The notes under the pieces were generated by a model. The model was not told where the DNA came from. It saw nothing but the letters and a program-made list of their open reading frames with translations, and ran no database searches. Of a stretch of DNA of 27,320 bases, positions 1 to 8,110 are shown one piece after another. The first letter of the stretch is position 1. Each line of letters begins with the position of its first letter. The translations under genes were made by a program, and so were the position numbers. This stretch comes from JAHFUI01 sp041485905 (GTDB taxonomy: Bacteria; Acidobacteriota; Vicinamibacteria; Vicinamibacterales; CAVVIG01). The stretch spans positions 1 to 27,320 of the forward strand of contig JBGPKK010000050.1 in the NCBI GenBank assembly GCA_041485905.1, written 5' to 3'.

Positions 1-93
1 GCCCGGACGACGTTTGATTTAGCGGACGGCAGCACGGTGGCAGCCGATCTCGGCGGGGCACAGTTCGGGGCCGGTTTGCGCGTGCGGTTCTGA
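1..93 (+). CDS. C-terminal end of a probable outer-membrane beta-barrel protein (partial)
   Basis: Frame 1 is open from the first base and stops with TGA at 91-93, giving 30 residues. They end in alternating polar and hydrophobic residues (AQFGAGLRVRF) with a terminal Phe. A last beta-strand with C-terminal Phe is the usual signal for assembly of outer-membrane barrels, so this is probably the end of a porin or other barrel protein whose body lies upstream of the window. The fragment is too short to name a family. Confidence 0.5.
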   Translation, partial: ARTTFDLADGSTVAADLGGAQFGAGLRVRF

Positions 94-129
94 TCAATCG
101 CCGGCAGCGCGCTCGAAACCGACCACGGC

Positions 130-573
130 TTACCCGCGAATGCGCGTGCTGAACGCGTCGTGCGCCCCGGGCGCCTGCTTGTTCCACCATTGGATGAACG
201 CGCCCGCGGCCTGCTCGAGATTCCTGTATTGGAGCGGATTCTTGTTGGCCTGCCGTAACTGCGGTACCAGGTCGCGCATGCGCTCCCAGACGAAGAGCAG
301 CTCGCCCCCGCTCTGAAAGAACAGCTCCTGGTTGGCGACGCCGCTCGTCAGGAACGACGCGACCATGTCCCAGTAGGTGACGACCATCCGGTACGACTCG
401 TTCGGTTCGCTGCCGGGCGGGCACAGGGATTGGAATTCGTCCAGCGTCTTGACCTTGAACGAGGCGGCAAACCACCGGCGCGCTTCGCGCAGCCGGTGAT
501 CCCGCCGCAGCTCATACAGCTTGAGCACAAGGCTCACATCGTCGTAGGTAGCTCTGGCGGCACCGATTGTCAT
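130..573 (-). CDS. Conserved-looking cytoplasmic protein of unknown function
   Basis: A 147-residue protein starting at the ATG at 573. The frame stays open further upstream to 648, but that extension is Arg/Ser-rich and has no sign of a start signal, whereas a weak AGGA lies about 9 bases before 573. There is no signal peptide or membrane segment. The sequence is rich in helix-forming and aromatic residues (YELRRDHRLREARRWF near the start, AFIQWW near the end), suggesting a compact all-helical fold. I do not recognise the family. The gene is divergent from the aldehyde dehydrogenase, with 94 bases between the two starts, so the pair may share a control region. Confidence 0.7.
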   Translation of the reverse strand: MTIGAARATYDDVSLVLKLYELRRDHRLREARRWFAASFKVKTLDEFQSLCPPGSEPNESYRMVVTYWDMVASFLTSGVANQELFFQSGGELLFVWERMRDLVPQLRQANKNPLQYRNLEQAAGAFIQWWNKQAPGAHDAFSTRIRG

Positions 574-627
574 AGCAGCCGTCCTGTCTGAGTGGTGTCG
601 TGATGACCCGTCGCGGGTGCCCGCAAC

Positions 628-657
628 TTTACAACGTTTCCAGCACATGAATATAGT
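628..657 (+). promoter_or_regulatory. Sigma-70-type promoter for the aldehyde dehydrogenase gene
   Basis: TTTACA at 628-633 and TATAGT at 652-657 are separated by 18 bases; each matches the consensus hexamer at five of six positions. Transcription would start near 664, only a few bases before the ATG at 668, so the mRNA would be leaderless or nearly so. This fits the lack of a clear ribosome binding site and argues against the in-frame ATGs at 617 and 647. Confidence 0.5.
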
Positions 658-667
658 TGGCGGTTCG

Positions 668-2131
668 ATGAAAACCTACCAGCTCTACGTCAACGGCGAA
701 TTCGTCGCGCCTTCGTCGTCGGCCAGCCTCGACGTCATCGACCCGTCGACGTGCGAGGTCATCGCGCGTGTGCCGGACGCCGGCCGGGCCGACGTGGACC
801 GGGCGGTCGCCGCGGCGCGCCGAGCGTTCGACCACGGGCCCTGGAAGAGGGTCACCGCCCAGGATCGCGGTCGAATCCTGTTCAAGCTGGCCGGCATCGT
901 GCGCGATCGCGCCGACGAGCTCGCCGAGATCGAGACCAGAAACAGCGGGAAGCCGATCGTCGAGTCCGAATACGACATCGCCGACGTCGCGACCTGTTTC
1001 GAGTATTACGGCGGCCTCGCGACCAAGATTCGGGGCGATGTCTTGTCCGTGCCCGACAACGCGATGAGCCTCGCGCTGCGCGAGCCGATCGGGGTCGCGG
1101 GCCAGATCATCCCGTGGAACTACCCGTTGACGATGGCCGCCTGGAAGCTGGCTCCGGCGATCTGCGCAGGCTGCACGACCGTGCTCAAGCCGGCCGAGCA
1201 GACGCCGCTGACGATTCTGGAGCTGGCATCGAGCTTTTCGGACGCGGGACTGCCGCCAGGAGTCGTCAACATCGTCACCGGCGTCGGGGAAACGTCGGGC
1301 GCCGCCATCGTCGAGCACACCGACGTCGACAAGATTGCCTTCACGGGTAGCGTCGAGGTCGGGAAGACCATCATGCGGGCCGCTGCCGCGACGCTGAAGA
1401 AGATCTCGCTCGAGCTGGGCGGCAAGTCGCCGAACATCTTCTTCGCGGATGCCGATTTCGAGGCGGCCATCGACGGCGCCCTCTTCGGTGTGTTCCTCAA
1501 CCAGGGCGAAATGTGCTCGGCGGGCAGCCGCATTCTCGTCGAGCGGCCCCTCTATAAAAAATTCATCGACGCGATGGTCGAAAAGACCCGGGCGATCACG
1601 ATCGGACCGCCCATGGATCGCGCGACGAAGATGGGCGCGCTGGTCGGCCGCGAGCAATTCGACCGGGTCCGGCACTATCAGGAAATCGGCAAGACGGAGG
1701 CCAAGATCGCCGTGGGCGGCGGCCGCGCCACCGGCGCCGCACTCGATCGCGGGTACTTCGTCGAGCCGACGATCTTCTACGACGTCGACAACAGCGCGCG
1801 CATCGCACGCGAAGAGATCTTCGGGCCGGTCGCCTGCGTCATTCCCTTCGACACGGAAGCCGACGCGCTCAGAATCGCCAACGACACCTACTACGGATTG
1901 GCGGCGGCCGTGTGGACCCGGGACATCTTCCGCGCCATGCGCGTCGTCAAGGATCTGCGCGCCGGGATCGTGTGGGTCAACCACATGCAGCCCACCTACG
2001 TCGAGGCGCCGTGGGGCGGCTACAAGCAGAGCGGCATCGGCCGCGAGCTGGGAACATTTGGCGTCGAGGAGTACCTCAACGTCAAACAGGTCTACATCAA
2101 CTTGTCGGAAGAACCCATTGGCTGGTACTAG
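668..2131 (+). CDS. NAD(P)-dependent aldehyde dehydrogenase (betaine-aldehyde-dehydrogenase-like)
   Basis: This 487-residue protein has the usual length and all landmarks of the aldehyde dehydrogenase superfamily: Asn151 in PWNYP, Lys174 in LKPAEQTP for cofactor binding, FTGSVEVG near 225-232, general base Glu249 in ELGGKSPN, and nucleophile Cys283 in NQGEMCSAGSR. It should oxidise an aldehyde to the acid in the cytoplasm. The overall pattern resembles betaine-aldehyde and related dehydrogenases, but the substrate cannot be fixed from sequence. The start at 668 is chosen because the protein then begins at the usual MKTYQLYVNGEF strand and because of the promoter at 628-657. A DinB-like gene follows after 12 bases, probably on the same transcript. 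Confidence 0.92.
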   Translation: MKTYQLYVNGEFVAPSSSASLDVIDPSTCEVIARVPDAGRADVDRAVAAARRAFDHGPWKRVTAQDRGRILFKLAGIVRDRADELAEIETRNSGKPIVESEYDIADVATCFEYYGGLATKIRGDVLSVPDNAMSLALREPIGVAGQIIPWNYPLTMAAWKLAPAICAGCTTVLKPAEQTPLTILELASSFSDAGLPPGVVNIVTGVGETSGAAIVEHTDVDKIAFTGSVEVGKTIMRAAAATLKKISLELGGKSPNIFFADADFEAAIDGALFGVFLNQGEMCSAGSRILVERPLYKKFIDAMVEKTRAITIGPPMDRATKMGALVGREQFDRVRHYQEIGKTEAKIAVGGGRATGAALDRGYFVEPTIFYDVDNSARIAREEIFGPVACVIPFDTEADALRIANDTYYGLAAAVWTRDIFRAMRVVKDLRAGIVWVNHMQPTYVEAPWGGYKQSGIGRELGTFGVEEYLNVKQVYINLSEEPIGWY

Positions 2132-2143
2132 GAGGCACGATCG

Positions 2144-2686
2144 ATGACTTATTACGGTGGACGGGAGATGGCGGACGCGTTCAGGACCGTCCGGAAGAAC
2201 ACGGTTCGCATCGCCGAGGATATCCCCGAGGACAAATACGAGTTCAAAGCGGCTGCGGACGCGCGCAGCATCCGCGAGACGCTGGTCCATATCGCGTTCG
2301 GGCCGACGTTTGCGACCCACGTGCACGTGAACAAGATCGACGACATGAAGAAGGTGAATTTCCAGGAGCTGATGCAGAAGGTCAACGCCGACCAGGCCAA
2401 GCCGCGCAACAAAGCGGAAATCGTCGCGCTGCTCGAAGTCGAAGGCGAGAAGTTTGCGTCGTATCTGGCAGGCCTGTCGGAGTCGTTCCTCAGCGAGACT
2501 GTCGCGATGATGCCCGGCGCTCAGCCGCCGACCAAGAGCCGTTTCGAGCTGCTGCTCGGCGCGAAAGAGCACGAGATGCACCATCGCGCTCAGCTGATGG
2601 TGCTGGAGCGAATGATCGGCATCGTGCCGCATCTGACGCGCGAGTTCCAGGAGCGGCTGGCGCGCATGCAGGCGGCGCCGCGGTGA
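2144..2686 (+). CDS. DinB-like (DUF664-type) putative metal-binding protein
   Basis: A 180-residue protein with the DinB four-helix-bundle pattern: an N-terminal region leading to LVHI with His49, and a late KEHEMHHRAQLM segment supplying His143 and His146/147. These make the usual three-histidine metal site. DinB-fold proteins include thiol-dependent transferases as well as many of unknown role; the substrate here is unknown. GGAGG at 2131-2135 is a strong ribosome binding site for the ATG. The stop codon overlaps the GTG start of the next gene (GTGA), so the two proteins are translationally coupled. Confidence 0.85.
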   Translation: MTYYGGREMADAFRTVRKNTVRIAEDIPEDKYEFKAAADARSIRETLVHIAFGPTFATHVHVNKIDDMKKVNFQELMQKVNADQAKPRNKAEIVALLEVEGEKFASYLAGLSESFLSETVAMMPGAQPPTKSRFELLLGAKEHEMHHRAQLMVLERMIGIVPHLTREFQERLARMQAAPR

Positions 2687-3390
2687 CCGGCGCTCCGCGG
2701 TTCACCCCGGACGCCATCGCGTTTCTCCGCGCGTTGAAGCGCAACAACGACCGCGAGTGGTTCAGGGCCCGCAAAGATCGATACGAGGCACAGTTGCGCG
2801 CGCCGATGGTCGCGCTCATCGACCGGCTCGCCGACGATTTCCGGGCCTTCGCCCCGGAGCTCGTCGCGAGCCCCAGGACCTCGCTCTATCGGATCTATCG
2901 CGATACCCGATTCTCCGAGAACAAGACGCCGCTCAAAACGCACATCGCGGCGGTCTTTCCGTGCCGCGGGCTCGCGAAACACCAAGGGGCGGGGCTGTAT
3001 CTCGAAGTCGCGCCGGCATGGGTCTGGGTTGGTGGAGGCATGTACGCGCCCGACACCTCACAACTGCACGCGGTGCGGGAGCACATCGTCGCCAACCTCC
3101 GGCGGTTGCGCGCCATCGTTGAATCGCCGACGTTTCGCCGCTCGGTCGGCCCGCTCGACGGCGAGCGCCTGCAACGCGTGCCGCGCGGGTTTCCAAAGGA
3201 CCATGAGGCGGCGGAGTATCTGAAATTCCGGCAGGTTCTCGCAGGCCGCGAGTTTCCCGCGACCTTCGCCTCAAGTCCGACGTTCTATCGGGGTGTGCTC
3301 AACGTCTTCCGTCACGTGGCGCCGTTGATTCGGTTTCTGAACGAGCCGCTGCTCGCCGTGGGACGGTCTGAAGACCGTCTCCTACAGTAG
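2683..3390 (+). CDS. DUF2461 (TIGR02453) family protein
   Basis: A 235-residue protein starting at GTG 2683, which overlaps the DinB stop codon. It begins with FTPDAIAFLRALKRNNDREW and contains RIYRDTRFSENKTPLKTHI around residues 70-90, the hallmark of the DUF2461 family; a conserved FYRGVLNVFRH segment lies near the end. No signal peptide is present and the biochemical role of the family is unknown. Its last codons (GRSEDRLLQ) and the TAG stop are made from a palindromic repeat at 3361-3423, so the native C-terminus has been replaced or extended by repeat DNA. Confidence 0.85.
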   Translation: MTGAPRFTPDAIAFLRALKRNNDREWFRARKDRYEAQLRAPMVALIDRLADDFRAFAPELVASPRTSLYRIYRDTRFSENKTPLKTHIAAVFPCRGLAKHQGAGLYLEVAPAWVWVGGGMYAPDTSQLHAVREHIVANLRRLRAIVESPTFRRSVGPLDGERLQRVPRGFPKDHEAAEYLKFRQVLAGREFPATFASSPTFYRGVLNVFRHVAPLIRFLNEPLLAVGRSEDRLLQ

Positions 3391-3423
3391 CCGGATGTAG
3401 GGAACGGTCTTTAGACCGTTCCT
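3361..3423. repeat. Composite inverted repeat with two nested hairpins
   Basis: GACGGTCTGAAGACCGTC (3362-3379) has perfect 8-base arms, and 3401-3422 has perfect 10-base arms around TT (arm GGAACGGTCT). The two hairpins are themselves near-inverted copies, joined by CTACA and TGTAG, so the whole element can fold as one long stem centred near the TAG stop of the DUF2461 gene. There is no following T-run, so it looks more like a REP-type element than an intrinsic terminator. Confidence 0.75.
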
Positions 3424-3439
3424 CGAAAGGCGCCGCGCC

Positions 3440-4570
3440 ATGGCCGACCCCGACGATCTCGACGCGCTCGTGACCGAGCTCAACGCCGGCGCGCCGCGAC
3501 GTGTGGCCAACGAACAGATCGCGAGGCTGCGCGCCTGGCTGGAGCTGGTCGTCGCGCAATCGGCGAGCGATCTGCTGCTCGTCGCGGGAGCGCCGCCGTC
3601 GCTTCGGATCGCCGGCGCGGTCGTGCCGATCGCCGAAGGACCGCTCGACGGAGAGGAGATCGCCGACGCCGTCGTGCCGGCGCTCCCACCTCACGCGCAC
3701 CGCGCGTTCCGTGACAAGGGCATCGCCGACGCGTCGTTCCGCACGCCCGACCTCGGCCGCTTTCGCATCAACCTGCATCACGAGCGCGGTCGCGCGGCGG
3801 CGGCCATTCGACGCCTGCCGTCCGCCGTGCCGCGCCTGGCGACCCTTGGCCTGCCCTCCAGCGTTGAGGCGCTGAGCCGGCTCCCGCGCGGCCTCGTCCT
3901 GGTTGGCGGGCCGACCGGCTCGGGGAAGACCACCACGCTGGCGGCGCTCGTCAACGAAATCAACCTGCGCGAGAGCCGACACATCATCACGATCGAAGAT
4001 CCTCTCGAGTACGAGCACGTGCATCATCGCAGCCTGATCGAGCACGTCGAGATCGGAATCGACGCGCCGGACTTTCCAACCGCACTTCGTGCCGCCCTCC
4101 GCCAGGCCCCCGACGTCATCGTCGTCGGCGAGATGCGCGATCCGGAGACGATGCAGATCGCCGTCGCGGCGGGCGAAACGGGTCATCTGGTGCTGTCCAG
4201 CATCCACACGACCGATGTGGCGACCACGGTCGCGCGCATCGCGGATTCGTTTCCTCTGGAACGTCAGAACACGATTCGTCAGGAGCTGTCCATGGGGCTG
4301 GCGGCCGTGCTCGTGCAGACATTGATCCCCAGGATCGGCGGCGGCCGAGTTCCGGCGGCGGAGCTGTTGATGGTCAGCTACGGCGCCCGGCAGCACATTC
4401 GGAAGAACGCCGTCCATCATCTTCATCAGGAAATCACCATCACACGGAAATACGGATCGTTCACGCTCGAAGAGTCGCTGACCGAACTGGTGAAACAGGG
4501 CCTGGTGGATCGAAAAGAGGCGCTCACGCGCGCAGGACACCCGGAGGAACTGGAGCGGTTGCTCGGGTGA
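3440..4570 (+). CDS. pilT: PilT/PilU-type retraction ATPase of type IV pili
   Basis: A 376-residue secretion-superfamily ATPase. Visible motifs are an N-terminal SDLLLVAG segment (PilT relatives have SDLHL-like sequence), Walker A GGPTGSGKTTT (about 156-166), Asp box IITIEDPLEYEH (182-193), Walker B region RQAPDVIVVGEMRD (221-234) and His box ETGHLVLSSIHTTD (246-259). The C-terminal helices GSFTLEESLTELVKQGLV match the PilT end. It should hydrolyse ATP at the inner-membrane base of a type IV pilus to drive retraction. There is an extra stretch of about 25 residues before the usual start. An AAAGG site lies about 10 bases before the ATG. No other pilus genes are in the window, so whether it is the main PilT or a paralogue is open. 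Confidence 0.9.
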   Translation: MADPDDLDALVTELNAGAPRRVANEQIARLRAWLELVVAQSASDLLLVAGAPPSLRIAGAVVPIAEGPLDGEEIADAVVPALPPHAHRAFRDKGIADASFRTPDLGRFRINLHHERGRAAAAIRRLPSAVPRLATLGLPSSVEALSRLPRGLVLVGGPTGSGKTTTLAALVNEINLRESRHIITIEDPLEYEHVHHRSLIEHVEIGIDAPDFPTALRAALRQAPDVIVVGEMRDPETMQIAVAAGETGHLVLSSIHTTDVATTVARIADSFPLERQNTIRQELSMGLAAVLVQTLIPRIGGGRVPAAELLMVSYGARQHIRKNAVHHLHQEITITRKYGSFTLEESLTELVKQGLVDRKEALTRAGHPEELERLLG

Positions 4571-4577
4571 CCGCACC

Positions 4578-6179
4578 ATGGGGATGAACATGGAAAACGA
4601 CGCCGGAAAAACCCGGACGAAAATCACCTACGCGACGATGACCGCGGATCGGATGGAGGATCTCCACCGCGAACTGGACCGCGCGATCGCGCAGGTCAAA
4701 CCCACGTTTGGAAAAAGCTATCCGCTGGTGATCGGCGGACAAGAGGTCAAAGCGTCCAGCGAGTTCGACGACGCGAGCCCGATCGACACGCGGATCCTCC
4801 TGGGCCGATTCCAGCAGGCCAGCCGCGATCACGTCCGGCGTGCGGTCGCTGCCGCCAGGGGCGCGTTTCCTGCCTGGAGCGCGCGCCCGTGGCAGGAACG
4901 GGTCGCGTTGCTGAAAAAAGCCGCGGACCTCATCCGCGCGCGGCGATGGGAGCTCTCGGCGCTCATGGGCTACGAAACGGGCAAGAATCGCCTCGAGTGC
5001 GTCGGCGACGTCGAAGAATCGGCGGACCTGATCGAGTACTACTGCCAGCAGATCGAGCAGCACGACGGCTTCCGCACCACACTCGGCACGCTCGGCCCGA
5101 ATGAAGAGAATGCAAGCGTCATGCGGCCGTACGGCGTGTGGGCCGTCATTTCGCCGTTCAACTTCCCGCTCGCGCTCGCGGCTGGACCGTCGGGCGCGGC
5201 GCTGGCGGCCGGGAACACCGTCGTGTTCAAGCCGGCATCGGTGACGCCGCTGCTCGGGTACAAGCTGTACGACGTGATGGCGGCGGCGGGCATCCCTCCT
5301 GGTGCCTTCAATTTCGTCACGGGCGGCGGCGGTACAGCCGGCCAGGAGCTCATCGACAACCGCGACGTCGACGGCATCGTTTTCACCGGATCGAGGGACG
5401 TCGGGATGCATCTGATTCGCGACAACGCGGCGCGTGCGATCCCACGCCCCCTCATCATCGAAATGGGTGGGAAGAATCCCGCGCTGATCATGAAGTCCGC
5501 GGATCTCGACAAAGCCAGCGACGGCGTGATGCGCTCGGCGTTCGGCGCGCAGGGGCAGAAATGTTCCGCCTGTTCGCGCGTCTATGTGAGCAAAGAAATT
5601 CGCGACGGGTTCGTGCGGCTGCTCGTTGAGAAGACCGCAAAGATCACAATCGGCAACCCGCTCAATCGCGACGTGTATCTCGGACCGGTCATCAACGAGG
5701 ACGCGGTCAAGACGTACGAGCGCGCCTGCGATCAGGCCGCCAGGGACGGCGGCAGAATTCTGATCGGAGGACGGCGGCTGACCGACGGCGACTTTGCTCA
5801 CGGCTCCTTCGTCGAGCCGACGGTCATCGACGGCTTGCCGGTCGATCACCCGCTCTTCGCCGAGGAGCTGTTCGTGCCCATCACGCTCATCGGCGACGTG
5901 ACGACGCTCGAGGAGGCAATCGACCTGGCGAACAGGACGGAATACGGGCTCACGGCGGGCATCTTCTCGGAGGATGACCGCGAGATCGAACAGTTTTTCG
6001 ACCGCATCCAGGCGGGCGTGACCTACGCGAACCGTCGCGCGGGAGCCACCACGGGCGCCTGGCCTGGCATCAACTCGTTCGGCGGCTGGAAGGCCAGCGG
6101 ATCGACGGGCCGGGGCACCGGCGGGCCATACTACGTGCAGCAGTTCATGCGCGAGCAAAGTCGGGTGCGGATTCGATAG
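4578..6179 (+). CDS. pruA: 1-pyrroline-5-carboxylate (L-glutamate gamma-semialdehyde) dehydrogenase-like enzyme
   Basis: A 533-residue aldehyde dehydrogenase of the proline-catabolic type. Key residues are Asn195 in SPFNFPLA, Lys218 in VFKPAS, Glu295 in EMGGKNPA and nucleophile Cys329 in GQKCSACSRVYV. The GQKCSACSR form and the final SFGGWKASGSTGRGTGGPYY region are typical of 1-pyrroline-5-carboxylate dehydrogenases, which convert glutamate semialdehyde to glutamate with NAD+. No proline dehydrogenase gene is seen nearby. The start is uncertain: in-frame ATGs at 4578, 4584 and 4590 are all possible, and GGGGA at 4580-4584 would serve the third. Only 7 bases separate it from the upstream pilus ATPase, so the genes are probably co-transcribed although functionally unrelated. 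Confidence 0.85.
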   Translation: MGMNMENDAGKTRTKITYATMTADRMEDLHRELDRAIAQVKPTFGKSYPLVIGGQEVKASSEFDDASPIDTRILLGRFQQASRDHVRRAVAAARGAFPAWSARPWQERVALLKKAADLIRARRWELSALMGYETGKNRLECVGDVEESADLIEYYCQQIEQHDGFRTTLGTLGPNEENASVMRPYGVWAVISPFNFPLALAAGPSGAALAAGNTVVFKPASVTPLLGYKLYDVMAAAGIPPGAFNFVTGGGGTAGQELIDNRDVDGIVFTGSRDVGMHLIRDNAARAIPRPLIIEMGGKNPALIMKSADLDKASDGVMRSAFGAQGQKCSACSRVYVSKEIRDGFVRLLVEKTAKITIGNPLNRDVYLGPVINEDAVKTYERACDQAARDGGRILIGGRRLTDGDFAHGSFVEPTVIDGLPVDHPLFAEELFVPITLIGDVTTLEEAIDLANRTEYGLTAGIFSEDDREIEQFFDRIQAGVTYANRRAGATTGAWPGINSFGGWKASGSTGRGTGGPYYVQQFMREQSRVRIR

Positions 6180-6182
6180 CGC

Positions 6183-6188
6183 TACAAT
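6183..6188 (+). promoter_or_regulatory. Possible -10 element (TACAAT) before the secreted repeat protein
   Basis: TACAAT matches the -10 consensus at five of six positions and lies 42 bases before the ATG at 6230, directly after the preceding stop codon. No recognisable -35 hexamer lies at the proper distance, so this is a weak call. Confidence 0.3.
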
Positions 6189-6229
6189 CCATTTGATCGG
6201 ACGAGGCGTCTAAGTCAGCGAGGTCTTTC

Positions 6230-7990
6230 ATGTCGCGACTGCTGGCTGCGGTCGTCGGTTCGCTCCTCGTCGCACCCGCGCTTCTGGCGCAAGACCAGGT
6301 CGTCATCATTCCTGGCGGCGGTGCAAACGGCACAACCCAGATCCTCAATTTTCAGGTCCCTGGTCCCCCGCCAGCGCCTCCCCGCGATACCCCGCAAGCA
6401 GCGAAGCCCGGGACGGCGACGCTTCGCGGCCGCGTCGTCGCGGGCGACAGCGGTCGGCCGATGTCGAAGGCGCAGGTGCGCATCACCTCTACTGGCCCGC
6501 CGGCGGCCGGTCAACCACTCGAGAATCGGCTTGCGACCACCGACTCCAACGGCCGCTACGAGTTCAAGGACCTGCGGGCAGGCCGCTACAACCTGATGGT
6601 CTCCAAGCCGGGCGGCTACTTGAATGCGCAATATGGGCAGCAACGACCATCCGGGCCCGGAAAACCGCTCGAGATCCTGGACGGGCAGACGATTGAGAAG
6701 GTCGACTTTTCGCTGCCGCGCGGCGGCGTGATTGCGGGACGGATTCTCGACGAGTTCGGCGAACCCGTCACCGACGTGCAGGTCTCCGCCGTGCGTTCAC
6801 AATTCGCCGGCGGTCAACGGCGTCTTGTTCCGGGCGGCCGGACGGCGACGACCAACGACGTCGGCGAGTTCCGCGTGTTCGCGCTGGCGCCCGGCGACTA
6901 TTACGTGTCGGCGACGCTTCGCAATACCAACCCGCCCGTAGACACCACCGATCGCACCGGCTACGCGCCAACCTACTACCCTGGCACCGCCGACCTCGCC
7001 GGTGCGCAGCGAGTGACGGTCGCGATGAACCAGACGATCAGCGATCTTTCGCTGTCGCTGTTGCCCATCCAAACGGCGCGGGTGACCGGGACCGCCGTCG
7101 ACTCACGGGGACAGCCCATGAGAGGCGTCGTCCAGGCCGTTGTGCGAAGCGACATCGCGCCGTTCGCGTCGCCCGGGCAGATACGCCCGGATGGGTCGTT
7201 CACGATCAACGGCCTTGCGCCCGGCGACTACACATTGCAAGTGCAAGGGCAGGGAGCGCCCGGCCAACCCGCCGAGGCTGAATATGCATCGGCCGACATC
7301 AGCGTTGCTGGCGCGGACATCACCGGAGTCCAGCTCACGGCGGTCAAACCATCGACGATCACCGGGAGGCTCGTCATCGGATCCGGCGACGGGCGGGCGC
7401 TGCGTCCGTCTGCACTTCGCGTCGGCACTGCGCCGATGCCGACAGGCGGCATCAATTTCGGCCCCTTTCCACAGCCCGGTCCGGTCAACGACGACTGGAC
7501 GTTCCAAGCCAAAGCGCGATCAGGCTTGATGCGGATCAACACCCAGGGTCTGCAGCCACCGTGGACGATCAAGGCCGTTCGCTATCGCGGCAGCGATGTC
7601 ACGGATAGCGGCCTGGACGTGAAGGCGAACGAAGAGATCACCGACGTTGAGATCGAGTTGACGAACCGCATCACTGATGTGTCCGGCCTCGTGACGAACA
7701 GCCGCGGCGAGCCGGTCAAGGACTACTGGGTCGTCCTTTTTGCGAGGGACTCAGACAAGAGACGCCCGCCGTCACGTTACATCCGCGTCATTCGATCGGA
7801 TCAGGAGGGTCGGTTCAAAGTGACTGGATTGCCGGCCGCGGAGTACTTGGCGCTCGCCGTCGACTCCGTCGACGCCGGGGAAGCCTCCGATCCAGAATTC
7901 CTCGACCGCATCCAAACCCTTGCCACCAGGTTCACCTTGGGCGAAGGTGAGACTAAAACGCTCGATTTGAAGCTGAATTCGCTCCCCTGA
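6230..7990 (+). CDS. Secreted protein with repeated Carboxypeptidase-regulatory-like beta-sandwich domains
   Basis: This 586-residue protein begins with a Sec signal peptide (MSRLLAAVVGSLLVAPALLAQ, cleavage probably after Ala20). After a Pro-rich linker come several beta-sandwich modules. Each opens with a phrase such as GRVVAGDSGRPM, GRILDEFGEPV, GTAVDSRGQPM or GLVTNSRGEPV and closes with a variant of GRYEFKDLRAGRYNL or GSFTINGLAPGDYTL. These are Carboxypeptidase-regulatory-like (CarboxypepD_reg/SpaA-like) domains, very common in acidobacterial exported proteins and thought to be structural or adhesive. No enzymatic domain is visible. GAGGTC about 7 bases before the ATG acts as ribosome binding site. 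An intrinsic terminator follows at 8040-8076, so it appears to be the end of its transcript. Confidence 0.85.
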   Translation: MSRLLAAVVGSLLVAPALLAQDQVVIIPGGGANGTTQILNFQVPGPPPAPPRDTPQAAKPGTATLRGRVVAGDSGRPMSKAQVRITSTGPPAAGQPLENRLATTDSNGRYEFKDLRAGRYNLMVSKPGGYLNAQYGQQRPSGPGKPLEILDGQTIEKVDFSLPRGGVIAGRILDEFGEPVTDVQVSAVRSQFAGGQRRLVPGGRTATTNDVGEFRVFALAPGDYYVSATLRNTNPPVDTTDRTGYAPTYYPGTADLAGAQRVTVAMNQTISDLSLSLLPIQTARVTGTAVDSRGQPMRGVVQAVVRSDIAPFASPGQIRPDGSFTINGLAPGDYTLQVQGQGAPGQPAEAEYASADISVAGADITGVQLTAVKPSTITGRLVIGSGDGRALRPSALRVGTAPMPTGGINFGPFPQPGPVNDDWTFQAKARSGLMRINTQGLQPPWTIKAVRYRGSDVTDSGLDVKANEEITDVEIELTNRITDVSGLVTNSRGEPVKDYWVVLFARDSDKRRPPSRYIRVIRSDQEGRFKVTGLPAAEYLALAVDSVDAGEASDPEFLDRIQTLATRFTLGEGETKTLDLKLNSLP

Positions 7991-8039
7991 ACCGCGTCGC
8001 CCAAGGCCTGCGTACCTTGCAGGTTGGTGTGGCAGAACT

Positions 8040-8076
8040 TGCCATGGGGTCGCGTCTGGCCCGTGGCATTTTTTTT
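8040..8076 (+). terminator. Intrinsic (Rho-independent) terminator
   Basis: TGCCATGGG (8040-8048) pairs with CCCGTGGCA (8060-8068) through nine base pairs including one G-U wobble, with an 11-base loop. Eight consecutive T bases (8069-8076) follow directly. It sits 50 bases after the stop of the secreted repeat protein and separates it from the DUF1800 gene. Confidence 0.8.
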
Positions 8077-8110
8077 AACCTCCGGCCCGCCTCTACGGTC
8101 TAATGGGGGT

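Noticed and set aside
629..2632. Long open frame on the reverse strand (667 codons) opposite the aldehyde dehydrogenase and DinB genes
   Set aside because: Its translation is Arg/Asp/Val-rich without any family motif and mirrors the codon bias of the real genes; GC-rich third positions on the + strand create such shadows.
4524..6158. Reverse-strand open frame of 544 codons opposite the pyrroline-carboxylate dehydrogenase gene
   Set aside because: Low-complexity, motif-free shadow of a gene with clear catalytic residues; likewise the reverse frames at 3299-4627 and 8213-9604 and the opposite-strand frames at 11080-12144 and 21015-22133.
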